A stretch of DNA of 50,636 nucleotides from a virus, in IMG/VR virus record IMGVR_UViG_3300027833_000072, positions 1 to 50,636 of that record. The stretch is one strand, 5' to 3'. The notes under the pieces were generated by a model, which was not told where the DNA came from, did not search any database, and worked only from the letters and a program-made list of their open reading frames with translations. Shown here piece by piece: positions 7,305 to 14,709 of this stretch; position 1 is the first letter of the stretch; every line of letters starts with the position of its first letter. The position numbers were made by a program, and so were the translations under genes.

Positions 7305-7673
7305 TTAGAATCTTTTACCAAGACTAGCACCTAATGCGGCACCAACAAGTCTTGAAGTTAATAAATCATATAATATACCCTTTTGAATACCTAGTACTCT
7401 AGCTAATAACTTACCAACTGATTTACCTAAAGCAAAACCACCAAGACCACCAATGATTGATCCTAAAAGACCTTCATTTGTCATCTCTTCATTAAGCTTG
7501 TCTAAATCATAAGTACCGTCTTCCTTTTGATATGTATTACAAAATTCATCGATAGCTGCATCTATTTTAGCTTCTAATTCAGGAGACCATTCAGAGTTTA
7601 GGTTCTCTTTAAGAATGTCCATATCCTTTTCAGTGATTTTCTCTTCAACTAAGTATTTATTAAATGTTTTCAT
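7305..7673 (-). CDS. Small protein with capsid-targeting-like N-terminus and glycine-zipper C-terminus
   Basis: This 122-residue protein begins MKTFNKYLVEEK, which closely follows the T4 capsid-targeting sequence of internal head proteins (known form MKTYQEFIAEA). An acidic middle (residues about 20-68) is followed by a Gly/Ala/Leu-rich C-terminus (GLLGSIIGGLGGFALGKSVG, then GAALGASLGKRF) with small-xxx-small spacing typical of glycine zippers that pack in or on membranes. This suggests a protein packaged into the head and perhaps ejected into the host membrane. I see no perfect prohead protease site of the form (L/I)-x-E before A or G; MTNE before GLLG is the nearest. The function is inferred. 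Confidence 0.75.
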   Translation of the reverse strand: MKTFNKYLVEEKITEKDMDILKENLNSEWSPELEAKIDAAIDEFCNTYQKEDGTYDLDKLNEEMTNEGLLGSIIGGLGGFALGKSVGKLLARVLGIQKGILYDLLTSRLVGAALGASLGKRF

Positions 7674-7699
7674 ATTGTATATATCTTTGATTATTAAAC

Positions 7700-8155
7700 T
7701 TAGTCTTTATCAATAAATTGTTCAAATAACAATAAGTGTTTTAATGTCTTTTTAGATTCTTGAATTTTATTATCCTCATTAGAGTAAAATTTATATCCTT
7801 CTCCTTCAACGAATCCGTCTTTATTGAATTTAACATAGCTTCCACCCTTTATAGGTTTTTTAAAATAAGCTGAACATCTAGTGTTTAAATTCTGTAATTC
7901 CTTTTTAGCCTTGTTTTCAGACATGTTTTCACAGAAAATTCTAGCACTATGAAAGCCACTACCTACACGTATACCTGCTTTAATGTCATAATTGCTTATA
8001 CCTGTAAATTCATAACCTTTACCTTCAGAAGATGCAAAAGCATTTGCTTCTTCTTCAGTTTCAAACACAGCTGCTATCCAGTCCTCTGCTTTATCGAAAC
8101 GATCTCCTTTTTCTGGGTTAGATCCCCAAAATGTGTATGTTTTTTGTTCTGCCAT
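7700..8155 (-). CDS. Hypothetical protein, 151 residues
   Basis: I do not recognise a family. The protein starts MAEQKTYTFWGSNPEKGD and has a segment (VFETEEEANAFASSEG) that looks like a small alpha-beta module, a central GSGFHSARIFCENMSENKAK region, and a C-terminal LKHLLLFEQFIDKD that echoes the aromatic 'FEQF' peptides found at the N-termini of neighbouring genes. The leader contains TATAAACA, a possible weak late promoter. It lies among small genes between the tail genes and the resolvase. It might be a head-internal protein, but only the neighbourhood suggests this. Confidence 0.72.
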   Translation of the reverse strand: MAEQKTYTFWGSNPEKGDRFDKAEDWIAAVFETEEEANAFASSEGKGYEFTGISNYDIKAGIRVGSGFHSARIFCENMSENKAKKELQNLNTRCSAYFKKPIKGGSYVKFNKDGFVEGEGYKFYSNEDNKIQESKKTLKHLLLFEQFIDKD

Positions 8156-8175
8156 GATTATATTGTTTATATTTA

Positions 8176-8727
8176 TTATGCTCCAGAGAAATCCTTAAAA
8201 GGAAGTTCTGTTTTATGTTTCTTTACAAATTCTTTATATGCCTTTTTCTTTTCGGCACTTTTTAAAACCTTATACATTTCTCTTAATCTATCAGCATGCG
8301 CTGTTCCTCTCTTCCATGCTCCATGATCATCTGCATACGCATGATACTTATCAAAAGATTTCATAGATGCCAAATACTGATCTAAAGGAGTTACAAATTT
8401 CTTTAAGAATAATTGTTGAATATCGTATTCTGAAGTTTTCTTCTTGTTTAAATAGAATTCGTATTGACCTCTCCAATTAGTATGCTTGTATGCATGTAAA
8501 ATATCTTTACCCTCAGCATGTTTAATTGTTATTTGCCACTTTATGCCCTTATCATTTGATTGATCCTCATATTCAACGTCGTCTAAGTTGTCTGATATAC
8601 CAGCATATGTGAATAGTTTGATAACAGCAGTTCTAAGATCTTCTTCTATTTCTGCAGGAGTTCCCCACTTGCCTTTTTTAAAATCGTCGTAAGAGTAATA
8701 ACCTTCTAGTGTTAGTATATGTTTCAT
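8176..8727 (-). CDS. Hypothetical protein, 183 residues
   Basis: I see no known domain. It begins MKHILTLEGYYSYDDFKKGK, similar in style to the other MK-aromatic N-termini here. The middle is mixed alpha/beta with KWQITIKHAEGKD, and the last third is strongly basic and His-rich (HAYADDHGAWKRGTAHADRL, then KKKAYKEFVKKHK), which could bind DNA. Its leader is nearly identical to that of the 122-residue gene: both have ATATATACAATATGAAA across the start. The stop of the preceding gene overlaps this leader. The gene is real by its spacing; the function is unknown. Confidence 0.72.
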   Translation of the reverse strand: MKHILTLEGYYSYDDFKKGKWGTPAEIEEDLRTAVIKLFTYAGISDNLDDVEYEDQSNDKGIKWQITIKHAEGKDILHAYKHTNWRGQYEFYLNKKKTSEYDIQQLFLKKFVTPLDQYLASMKSFDKYHAYADDHGAWKRGTAHADRLREMYKVLKSAEKKKAYKEFVKKHKTELPFKDFSGA

Positions 8728-8737
8728 ATTGTATATA

Positions 8738-9289
8738 TTACTCTAATTCTATTCTTAGTTTAAGCTGATTATAATAGAAATTAATTTCAAATGTACTAAA
8801 TTCAGAAATATTATCTGAAAAGTTTAAATTAAGTTCATTAATAGAATTCATTATAGGTTTAGCAAATTGCATATATGCAACTGATGCACCTTCAGAATCT
8901 AATATTCTTAACGTTAATGGTTCAGTATATGGTTCAGTAGTAGATCTTGCATAATAATATAATAAAGTGTCCATCATTATCCAATAGTTTATAAAACCAT
9001 CTAATAATTGCATAGTAACAGTAAACTGTCTTTCTATTGTATTTTGAATTGGAACTGCTCCACGTTGGTATCTTATAGAACCATCATTATCAGCTTGTGA
9101 TATTGGATCAAAAGAAACACCTGGAATATTTACGCCTTGAACAGAATAGTTAACAAAATCTATAGGCTCTGCTAATACAGATCCTGGTACCTTAGTAAGA
9201 TACTGCTTATATTTTGCAGCAACTTCTTCTGGTATAAAATTCCTAGGGAATTTAAAGTCAAATGTGTTATTCCTACTATTTAAAATCAT
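8738..9289 (-). CDS. Putative tail-tube-like or baseplate structural protein
   Basis: This 183-residue protein resembles the gp19/baseplate-tube fold class in outline. It has an early GVNIPGVSFDP segment, a central RQFTVTMQLLDGFINYWIMM, and a C-terminal MNSINELNLNFSDNISEFST with FEINFYYN. Tube proteins of myophages show the same pattern: a strand, then a Trp-containing helix, then a 'target' segment before the final strands. It could instead be a tube-cap, tape-adjacent or wedge protein. It follows the 688-residue structural gene with only a base between them. The similarity is by pattern, not by a specific family match, so I am only moderately sure. Confidence 0.6.
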   Translation of the reverse strand: MILNSRNNTFDFKFPRNFIPEEVAAKYKQYLTKVPGSVLAEPIDFVNYSVQGVNIPGVSFDPISQADNDGSIRYQRGAVPIQNTIERQFTVTMQLLDGFINYWIMMDTLLYYYARSTTEPYTEPLTLRILDSEGASVAYMQFAKPIMNSINELNLNFSDNISEFSTFEINFYYNQLKLRIELE

Positions 9290-9290
9290 A

Positions 9291-11357
9291 TTAAGCCTTT
9301 ATAAATTTTCCAGAAGTTACATAAGTTTGTTCAGTACCATTATCTAAACTAATGTAGAATGTATTATTACTCATGTTTCTAATTGCTTTAGCATTAGCTT
9401 CGTTTATTCTAAATAAAACTTCTCCTTCGCCCATGTCAATATCTTTATTAGATACATGATTAAATACTAATTTACTAGTTCCATCTCCAAAGGATAGTAC
9501 TAATCTCTCTGCATTTTCAAACGAAATAAGCTGAATGTCATCTCCAATCTTTTTTGATATAACAAACTTAAAATAACATGCGAATGGCGGAATGCTAATT
9601 CTAGTGTCGCCTTCTACCATAAATTCAGAAGTTTCAATTTCTTCAACATCTTTTAGCATTATGTTTTCAATTTGACCCTCTAATTTAACTTTAGATGATG
9701 ATGCTATTATATTGTGTCTTTCTATAAATGCAGGTACAACCTTAACAGATCTAGGCACACTGTCCATAAGCAAACTTTTAATTACTTTATTACCAGAAAG
9801 ATTTGGTAGTATGTTATAAACTTCAGTCATTATATTTGGACTATTAATCTTTAATGCCGAAAGTTTTTTACCATATCTACCAGCTTGATTTAAAATCAAA
9901 CTAGCTCTTTTTACTATTTGTGTGTTATCTGTTTGGTTATAAATTCTCATAGTTACTTCTATAGAAAAGTTAACCGCAACGCTTGCATTCTTTATTATTG
10001 GTCTAAACAATATAGGATCATTAAAATCTTCGTATTGTGTAAATGTTATTTCATTAGTCTTTACATATGTTGATCCTATCTGTTCAAATACATCAACATC
10101 GAATATTGCTATAATATCATCAGAACTTGTTTGGATTCTATTAAGAATGTATGCTTCAAATGCACCTATAGAATTATCCTTTTCACCATATATTTTAAAA
10201 TAATCTCCGTCGTCTGCGTCTTCTATTACAACTGTAAAATCTTGATATTCGTCTTCTCTAGAAACTGTAAACTTATTTTCTTCACCTACATAGAAATAAT
10301 CAAAGCCATTTCCTACTTCTAATTTATCTATTAGCTTAAAGCTTACACCGTAGTTTGAAGTTATATCTAAATCACTTGAACCTATAGTACCATCTCCGTA
10401 AAATCTATCTCTAAATTCTGAGTTTTGTCCAATGATAGAAGGAATTTTAATTTCAATAAATTTACTCCATAATGTTTCACCTAAAATAAAAGGTCTTGGA
10501 TTTGCATACTCATAATTACTAGTATTAAGATATACTAATTGTGTCAAGTAATTTTTTATTCCTGTTGTTCTCTCGGTTGTAACTTCAAATAAGAAACCTT
10601 CATAATTTCTAGCAGAAAAACTATAACCACTTTTTAAGTGAAGTCTTACAGAATCATATTGAATGTAATTAATATTTTGTGTAGCTTCTACTTGATAGTT
10701 AATAAGATCAGCTTCGTTACCACCAGTCCACGATGAAGCATTATTGATATAATTAAACATCTCATAATATCCAGTCGAGTCATATCCTAATAATGCATAT
10801 CTTGATTCGTCATTAGGAACTTTAATACCGTGGTATCTTCCTATTGGCTGATTAATGTCATTACCCGTAACTTCGTCTGGTGTAGAAAATAAAGGATTTG
10901 CTCTAGTGTCTACTATTATTTTACCACCTATAAGATCTGGGTAATTATATTCAATTATTCCATTTTGATTAGGAATGTATTGTCCTATCATTGTAGTACC
11001 AGAATAAGAATATATGCCCAATGATCCACTAATAGTAAAATCTCCAGGGCTATCTAATGCAGATAAGTCAAATTTATATGTTTTACCGTTTTGTAAAAGT
11101 AAAGTTCTTGCTGCAAAGTTTTCAACAGACAAGTAGCCACTGTTTGTCGTAACATCAAAGTTTACAACATCACTACCTAATTCATTTATTAAATGTCTAG
11201 GTGCTGTGGTTACGTTTTTAACAGTATCTAAGAATTTTACTTCACTACCGTTATCATCCACTTCAATTTTAGTTGCATCTGGATTACTCTGATCGTGATA
11301 TATGAATTCTAATAAAACGTCTTCGTCTATCCTGAAATATCTTGATGATTTTGCCAT
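9291..11357 (-). CDS. Virion structural protein, probably fibre or baseplate (unrecognised)
   Basis: This 688-residue protein is beta-rich, with few cysteines and many Asn, Ser, Thr, Tyr and Ile residues, as in phage fibre or baseplate proteins. It starts MAKSSRYFRIDEDVLLEFIY. A central segment (EFRDRFYGDGTIGSSDLD) and a C-terminal region (LVLSFGDGTSKLVFNHVS) suggest beta-sandwich modules, but I cannot name a family. Its end is close to the start of the 183-residue tube-like gene. Its position at the end of the fibre block suggests a tail appendage. I see no signal peptide or transmembrane segment. Confidence 0.7.
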   Translation of the reverse strand: MAKSSRYFRIDEDVLLEFIYHDQSNPDATKIEVDDNGSEVKFLDTVKNVTTAPRHLINELGSDVVNFDVTTNSGYLSVENFAARTLLLQNGKTYKFDLSALDSPGDFTISGSLGIYSYSGTTMIGQYIPNQNGIIEYNYPDLIGGKIIVDTRANPLFSTPDEVTGNDINQPIGRYHGIKVPNDESRYALLGYDSTGYYEMFNYINNASSWTGGNEADLINYQVEATQNINYIQYDSVRLHLKSGYSFSARNYEGFLFEVTTERTTGIKNYLTQLVYLNTSNYEYANPRPFILGETLWSKFIEIKIPSIIGQNSEFRDRFYGDGTIGSSDLDITSNYGVSFKLIDKLEVGNGFDYFYVGEENKFTVSREDEYQDFTVVIEDADDGDYFKIYGEKDNSIGAFEAYILNRIQTSSDDIIAIFDVDVFEQIGSTYVKTNEITFTQYEDFNDPILFRPIIKNASVAVNFSIEVTMRIYNQTDNTQIVKRASLILNQAGRYGKKLSALKINSPNIMTEVYNILPNLSGNKVIKSLLMDSVPRSVKVVPAFIERHNIIASSSKVKLEGQIENIMLKDVEEIETSEFMVEGDTRISIPPFACYFKFVISKKIGDDIQLISFENAERLVLSFGDGTSKLVFNHVSNKDIDMGEGEVLFRINEANAKAIRNMSNNTFYISLDNGTEQTYVTSGKFIKA

Positions 11358-11363
11358 ATTGTT

Positions 11364-12167
11364 TTAGAATCTCAAAAATTTAGGTGACCAATACACTCCT
11401 AAACCAATAGAAGGACCGGTGCTAATTACTTGATTATTATTTAAGTTTATACCATAACCAACTCCAATTCCAATAGACCATCCTGATTTCTTCTCATTCT
11501 TTCTATTTAGTCGTGTGTTGATTAAATTTATGTTTTCAATGTCTTTAATTTCTATACCTGGATAACTAGTACTTAATTTTAATTTATCAGCTCCATCTAC
11601 ATTTTCAATTGCAGCAAATAAACTTAATGTTTGTTTTAATTCAAATTTACTATCTAAAACCCTAAATTGACCGAAATCATATTTTAATGTAGAAGTTCCA
11701 AATAGAGATCTGCTGTTACCACTACCATAATCTTTAAATGATTCATACTTAACTTCAGCAGTAGTTGAATCTATTTGAGTTACGCTTGCGTTTGCTAGTA
11801 AACTATCTTTAATTTCTAATTCAGCAGATATTAAGGAATTAACATCTGATAAATCATCATTTAAGTCTAGCGCTTTTTTATACTTATTAGTCATCTTGAG
11901 AAGCTTATTATCTTTAATTGATAAATCAACTTTATAAGATCTTATCTGTGCCAATTGATCACCGTTATCATTTTTTAAAACCGTAACAGAATCTTGGGCA
12001 GCTAACAAATTATTTAAAGAAATACTAGCATCTTCTTGTGCATATTTAACATCTTGTTTCAAAGATGATACTTGGTCGCATTGTCTCAAAAACAACAAAA
12101 CGAAAAGAGCACCCAGTACAAATGTAAGGGTGTTCTTATTACCAAATATTTTCTTTATAAATTCCAT
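11364..12167 (-). CDS. Membrane-anchored coiled-coil protein with beta-strand C-terminus (spanin candidate)
   Basis: This 267-residue protein has a transmembrane segment at residues 13-28 (TLTFVLGALFVLLFLR) just after a short basic N-terminus. A long, coiled-coil-like stretch (about 32-110) follows, then a beta-rich region, and finally a Gly-rich beta segment (GWSIGIGVGYGINL to a terminal LRF). The last strand ends in phenylalanine, as the C-terminal signal of outer-membrane beta proteins does. An inner-membrane anchor, periplasmic coiled coil and outer-membrane-like tail would suit a spanin that fuses the two membranes at lysis. I have only topology evidence; a membrane-associated injection or structural protein is possible. 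No lysozyme or holin is recognised nearby. Confidence 0.62.
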   Translation of the reverse strand: MEFIKKIFGNKNTLTFVLGALFVLLFLRQCDQVSSLKQDVKYAQEDASISLNNLLAAQDSVTVLKNDNGDQLAQIRSYKVDLSIKDNKLLKMTNKYKKALDLNDDLSDVNSLISAELEIKDSLLANASVTQIDSTTAEVKYESFKDYGSGNSRSLFGTSTLKYDFGQFRVLDSKFELKQTLSLFAAIENVDGADKLKLSTSYPGIEIKDIENINLINTRLNRKNEKKSGWSIGIGVGYGINLNNNQVISTGPSIGLGVYWSPKFLRF

Positions 12168-12180
12168 ATCTACTTATTTT

Positions 12181-12876
12181 TTATGCATCTTTATCATTAC
12201 CTAACGACCCAAAGAGCATTTGTACGTACCATACTTCAGTTGTTCCGTATGGTCCACTAACTGTACAGTCAACATTCTGATTACTACTTCCTGATTGCTG
12301 TTTAGTAAATCTATAAACTCCTGTAAATACAAGTGGATCGTTTGTTCCTGTTGGTCCTGATTCATTTGCTCCATTAATCCATCCTCCTGACGAAGACATG
12401 GCACTTGGCGCAACAGGTGAAGTCATTCCATCATTAGTAATAGTATATGCTACATCGTTATACATCGCGTTAGATGCCATTATATCTCTATTTGCAGGAG
12501 TAGTTCCACTGGCGAATGTAAACGTCGGATTAACCGAGTTAGAACTAGATGGTGATGGGGTTGGAGTCGGTCCAGGTGTACTTGAACTCGGTGTTGGAGT
12601 CGGAGGTATTGTACTCGGCGAAGGCGTTGGTGTTACACCACCTGATGCACCCGCTGCTTGAGAAACTGTAATAGAATTAGTAGTTGAACCATCTGTGTGA
12701 TTTACTGTTAATGTTGCCGATCTACTTTGACTGGTCGTATTATCTAGTACTTCAATATTCCATGTATCAGAACTACCTACTTGTGTAATAACAATCCATC
12801 CAGTAGCTGGATTACTCCATGTGTACCCATCATCTGCTGGAACTACTGTTACTGTTCTTGTGTATGTATGTGCCAT
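12181..12876 (-). CDS. Fibre-type protein with BACON-like domain and Pro/Thr/Ser linker
   Basis: This is a 231-residue modular protein. Residues about 10-75 look like a BACON domain: W20 and W27 in the first strand region, TWNIEVLDNTTSQSRSATLT, and the typical end ITVSQAAG. BACON domains bind carbohydrate or mucin-type ligands in Bacteroidota proteins and also occur in crAss-like phages. Residues about 77-115 form a Pro/Thr/Ser linker (PTPSPST, PTPTPSSS). The C-terminal domain (about 116-231) has NDPLVFTGVYRFTKQQSGSS and a GPYGTTEVWYVQMLF end and is not a family I know. No signal peptide is visible, as expected for a virion protein. It follows the collagen-like fibre gene, so a tail-tip receptor-binding role is likely. 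The opposite-strand frame here is a shadow. Confidence 0.82.
   Translation of the reverse strand: MAHTYTRTVTVVPADDGYTWSNPATGWIVITQVGSSDTWNIEVLDNTTSQSRSATLTVNHTDGSTTNSITVSQAAGASGGVTPTPSPSTIPPTPTPSSSTPGPTPTPSPSSSNSVNPTFTFASGTTPANRDIMASNAMYNDVAYTITNDGMTSPVAPSAMSSSGGWINGANESGPTGTNDPLVFTGVYRFTKQQSGSSNQNVDCTVSGPYGTTEVWYVQMLFGSLGNDKDA
12532..12648 (-). repeat. Pro/Thr/Ser-rich linker repeat
   Basis: Residues about 77-115 of the BACON protein are made of PTPTPS-like units. A very similar linker occurs in the 2715-residue protein at about 22106-22174. Such linkers separate domains and are commonly O-glycosylated. Confidence 0.7.
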
Positions 12877-12896
12877 TTTTTACTTTGTTTATTTCT

Positions 12897-12908
12897 AATT
12901 TATATATT
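12897..12908 (-). promoter_or_regulatory. Weak late-promoter-like element before the BACON gene
   Basis: The minus strand reads AATATATAAATT, a one-base variant of the T4 late core TATAAATA, 20 bases before the ATG at 12876. It is weaker than the GATATATAAT copies. Confidence 0.35.
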
Positions 12909-12929
12909 TTAATTTTATTATCTATGTTT

Positions 12930-14708
12930 TTATCCCATTGCGAATCCGTCTCCTCCAGGGCCTTCGCTAGGATCACCTGATGTTGAAGGATTTGTTATGT
13001 AGAAGAAATCTTCTGTTCCTTGTACGTCGTAAGCTCCTCCGCCAAACAAAGGAACTGTAAGATTACTACTTTCGACACCAACTGAAATACCAATCACATC
13101 CCATGTATAAGTACCTGTCCAAACTTGCGCTTTTAGAGATCCACCCGGTGGCGGAAGCATAGAAGTAGGTGTTCCAGAAACTATACCGTCAGCTATTGCA
13201 CCAGGTCCTGCTGGACTTGTGTTGCTTGGCACGTTTGTTAAAGTATAACTTACTGTTATTGGGAAGTTAGCGCCATCAACACCTCCTGCAAATCTGGATG
13301 CATTGTCTATGTAATCATCAAATATAATTCCCATAGTACTAGATACAATTACTTCTGTAACCGCTTCTACCGTTAATGCCCATGATAATGAAGATAAACT
13401 TCCTGATGTATTAAATGTAATTATGTATTCGCCTGAGGCTGCATCTGTTGTTATGTTCTGTATGTCAGCTGTTCCACCTTGTGTAATTGAGAATGCTCCA
13501 CCTGCAGCATCACCGTCGAATTGTAAATTATTTCCAGCTGTTGCGTTAATTTTAACTTGAACTGAAACGCCGTCTTCTGCATCAAATACTAATGTTCCGC
13601 CGTTTCCACCCTGTGTCCAAGAAGTTTGACTTACACTTGAATGTGAGTTAGTTCCTATTTCTGCGAAATTAAAAGTCCAATCAGCTGTGGTTCCTCCAGC
13701 ATCAAGATCTAATGTATATGAGTTAATCGTTGAGCTTCCTACTGGTGTACCATCTGCGTTTGCATCAATGTTTCCACCACCTATAGAAATACTATTATTA
13801 TTAACTGGTGTACCGTCTGCATTTGCATTAATGTTTCCACCTCCAATTATTATAGAGTTAGGGACAGCAGCACCGCATGTAGTACATAATTCTTTCCATT
13901 CATTGTCTGAAAAATAACCTTCAAATGTATCAGTATTTGAATTGTATCTAAGCATACCAGCAGTTGCTGTGAGAGGATCTGCAGTGTTATTTAATTGAAC
14001 AAACCCCTTAAACTCAGCATTAGAATCAACATTTAATATGCCTTCACCTAGTGTTTCTAATTTAATATCAGAGTCTGCTCCTGATTGAATAGTAACACCT
14101 GATCCACCTGTTATGGTAGTATGGTTGTTAGAATCTAAATCAATAGAATCAACATTTATTGCAAATTGAATGTTTGAAGCTTGGAACGCGTTTTGAATAG
14201 CAAATCTAGTTATTGAAGTATTTGCATCATATGCTCCTGTAAATACTATTTTCTCACCGCTATTGTCATCTACTAATGTAATGTAGTTATCAAAAGCAAT
14301 TGAATCCTTTTTGATAGTTAATTTTGCATTAATATCAGTATTTATACCATCTATTGGCGTTGTTTCATCAAATACTTCATCTCCTATAAATACAACTGGA
14401 GTATAAGCTAAACCTAATCTCTTTGGTTTTAAAATTTTATAAGCTGCAGAATTAGCCCCTATTGGATCTACAGAGGACCAAGGTGTGTTAGTAGTTCCGG
14501 TTTCACCCTTTAAACCCTGTTCACCTTTTAAACCCTGGTCACCTTGAGCTCCAGTTAAACCTGGATTTCCTTGACCACCTTTTTGACCCTTTAGGCCTCT
14601 TGGCCCACCGCCATTTGCTAGTATCTGATCAAAGTTGTAGTTAATTTTCTCAAACTTAATAGAATCAGAATCGCTCGGATGTAATATTTCTCTAATGTTG
14701 ATTGCCAT
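12930..14708 (-). CDS. Tail fibre with collagen-like repeat
   Basis: This is a 592-residue trimeric-fibre candidate. Residues 1-30 (INIREILHPSDSDS, KINYNFDQIL) look like an attachment module; a similar one starts the short 186-residue appendage protein. Residues 35-73 form 13 Gly-X-Y triplets (GLK, GEQ, GET and similar) expected to form a collagen triple helix. The rest is beta-rich, with a fibre-type core (IKLETLGEGILNVDS, ATAGMLRYNS) and a 21-residue tandem repeat containing IGGGNI and ANADGTPV (two copies, DNA 13741-13847). The GGFP-like C-terminus ends GGDGFAMG. The start is supported by the module match. A promoter-like GATATATAAT lies 55 bases upstream, inside the end of the 2715-residue gene. 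The likely role is receptor binding. Confidence 0.85.
   Translation of the reverse strand: MAINIREILHPSDSDSIKFEKINYNFDQILANGGGPRGLKGQKGGQGNPGLTGAQGDQGLKGEQGLKGETGTTNTPWSSVDPIGANSAAYKILKPKRLGLAYTPVVFIGDEVFDETTPIDGINTDINAKLTIKKDSIAFDNYITLVDDNSGEKIVFTGAYDANTSITRFAIQNAFQASNIQFAINVDSIDLDSNNHTTITGGSGVTIQSGADSDIKLETLGEGILNVDSNAEFKGFVQLNNTADPLTATAGMLRYNSNTDTFEGYFSDNEWKELCTTCGAAVPNSIIIGGGNINANADGTPVNNNSISIGGGNIDANADGTPVGSSTINSYTLDLDAGGTTADWTFNFAEIGTNSHSSVSQTSWTQGGNGGTLVFDAEDGVSVQVKINATAGNNLQFDGDAAGGAFSITQGGTADIQNITTDAASGEYIITFNTSGSLSSLSWALTVEAVTEVIVSSTMGIIFDDYIDNASRFAGGVDGANFPITVSYTLTNVPSNTSPAGPGAIADGIVSGTPTSMLPPPGGSLKAQVWTGTYTWDVIGISVGVESSNLTVPLFGGGAYDVQGTEDFFYITNPSTSGDPSEGPGGDGFAMG
13741..13847 (-). 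repeat. 21-codon direct repeat in the fibre gene
   Basis: Two 44-base near-identical copies (13741-13784 and 13804-13847) are spaced exactly 63 bases. They encode IGGGNINANADGTPV and IGGGNIDANADGTPV. The in-frame period suggests a tandem duplication of a fibre beta-turn unit. Confidence 0.8.
14490..14606 (-). repeat. Collagen-like Gly-X-Y repeat (13 triplets)
   Basis: Residues 35-73 of the 592-residue fibre have glycine at every third position without a break, with Lys, Gln and Glu in X and Y positions. This pattern forms trimeric stalks in phage fibres. Confidence 0.88.
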
Positions 14709-14709
14709 T

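Noticed and set aside
12398-12661. 87-codon plus-strand frame rich in Gly and Val
   Set aside because: It is the antisense image of the Pro/Thr/Ser linker and BACON region; no promoter or start signal is evident.
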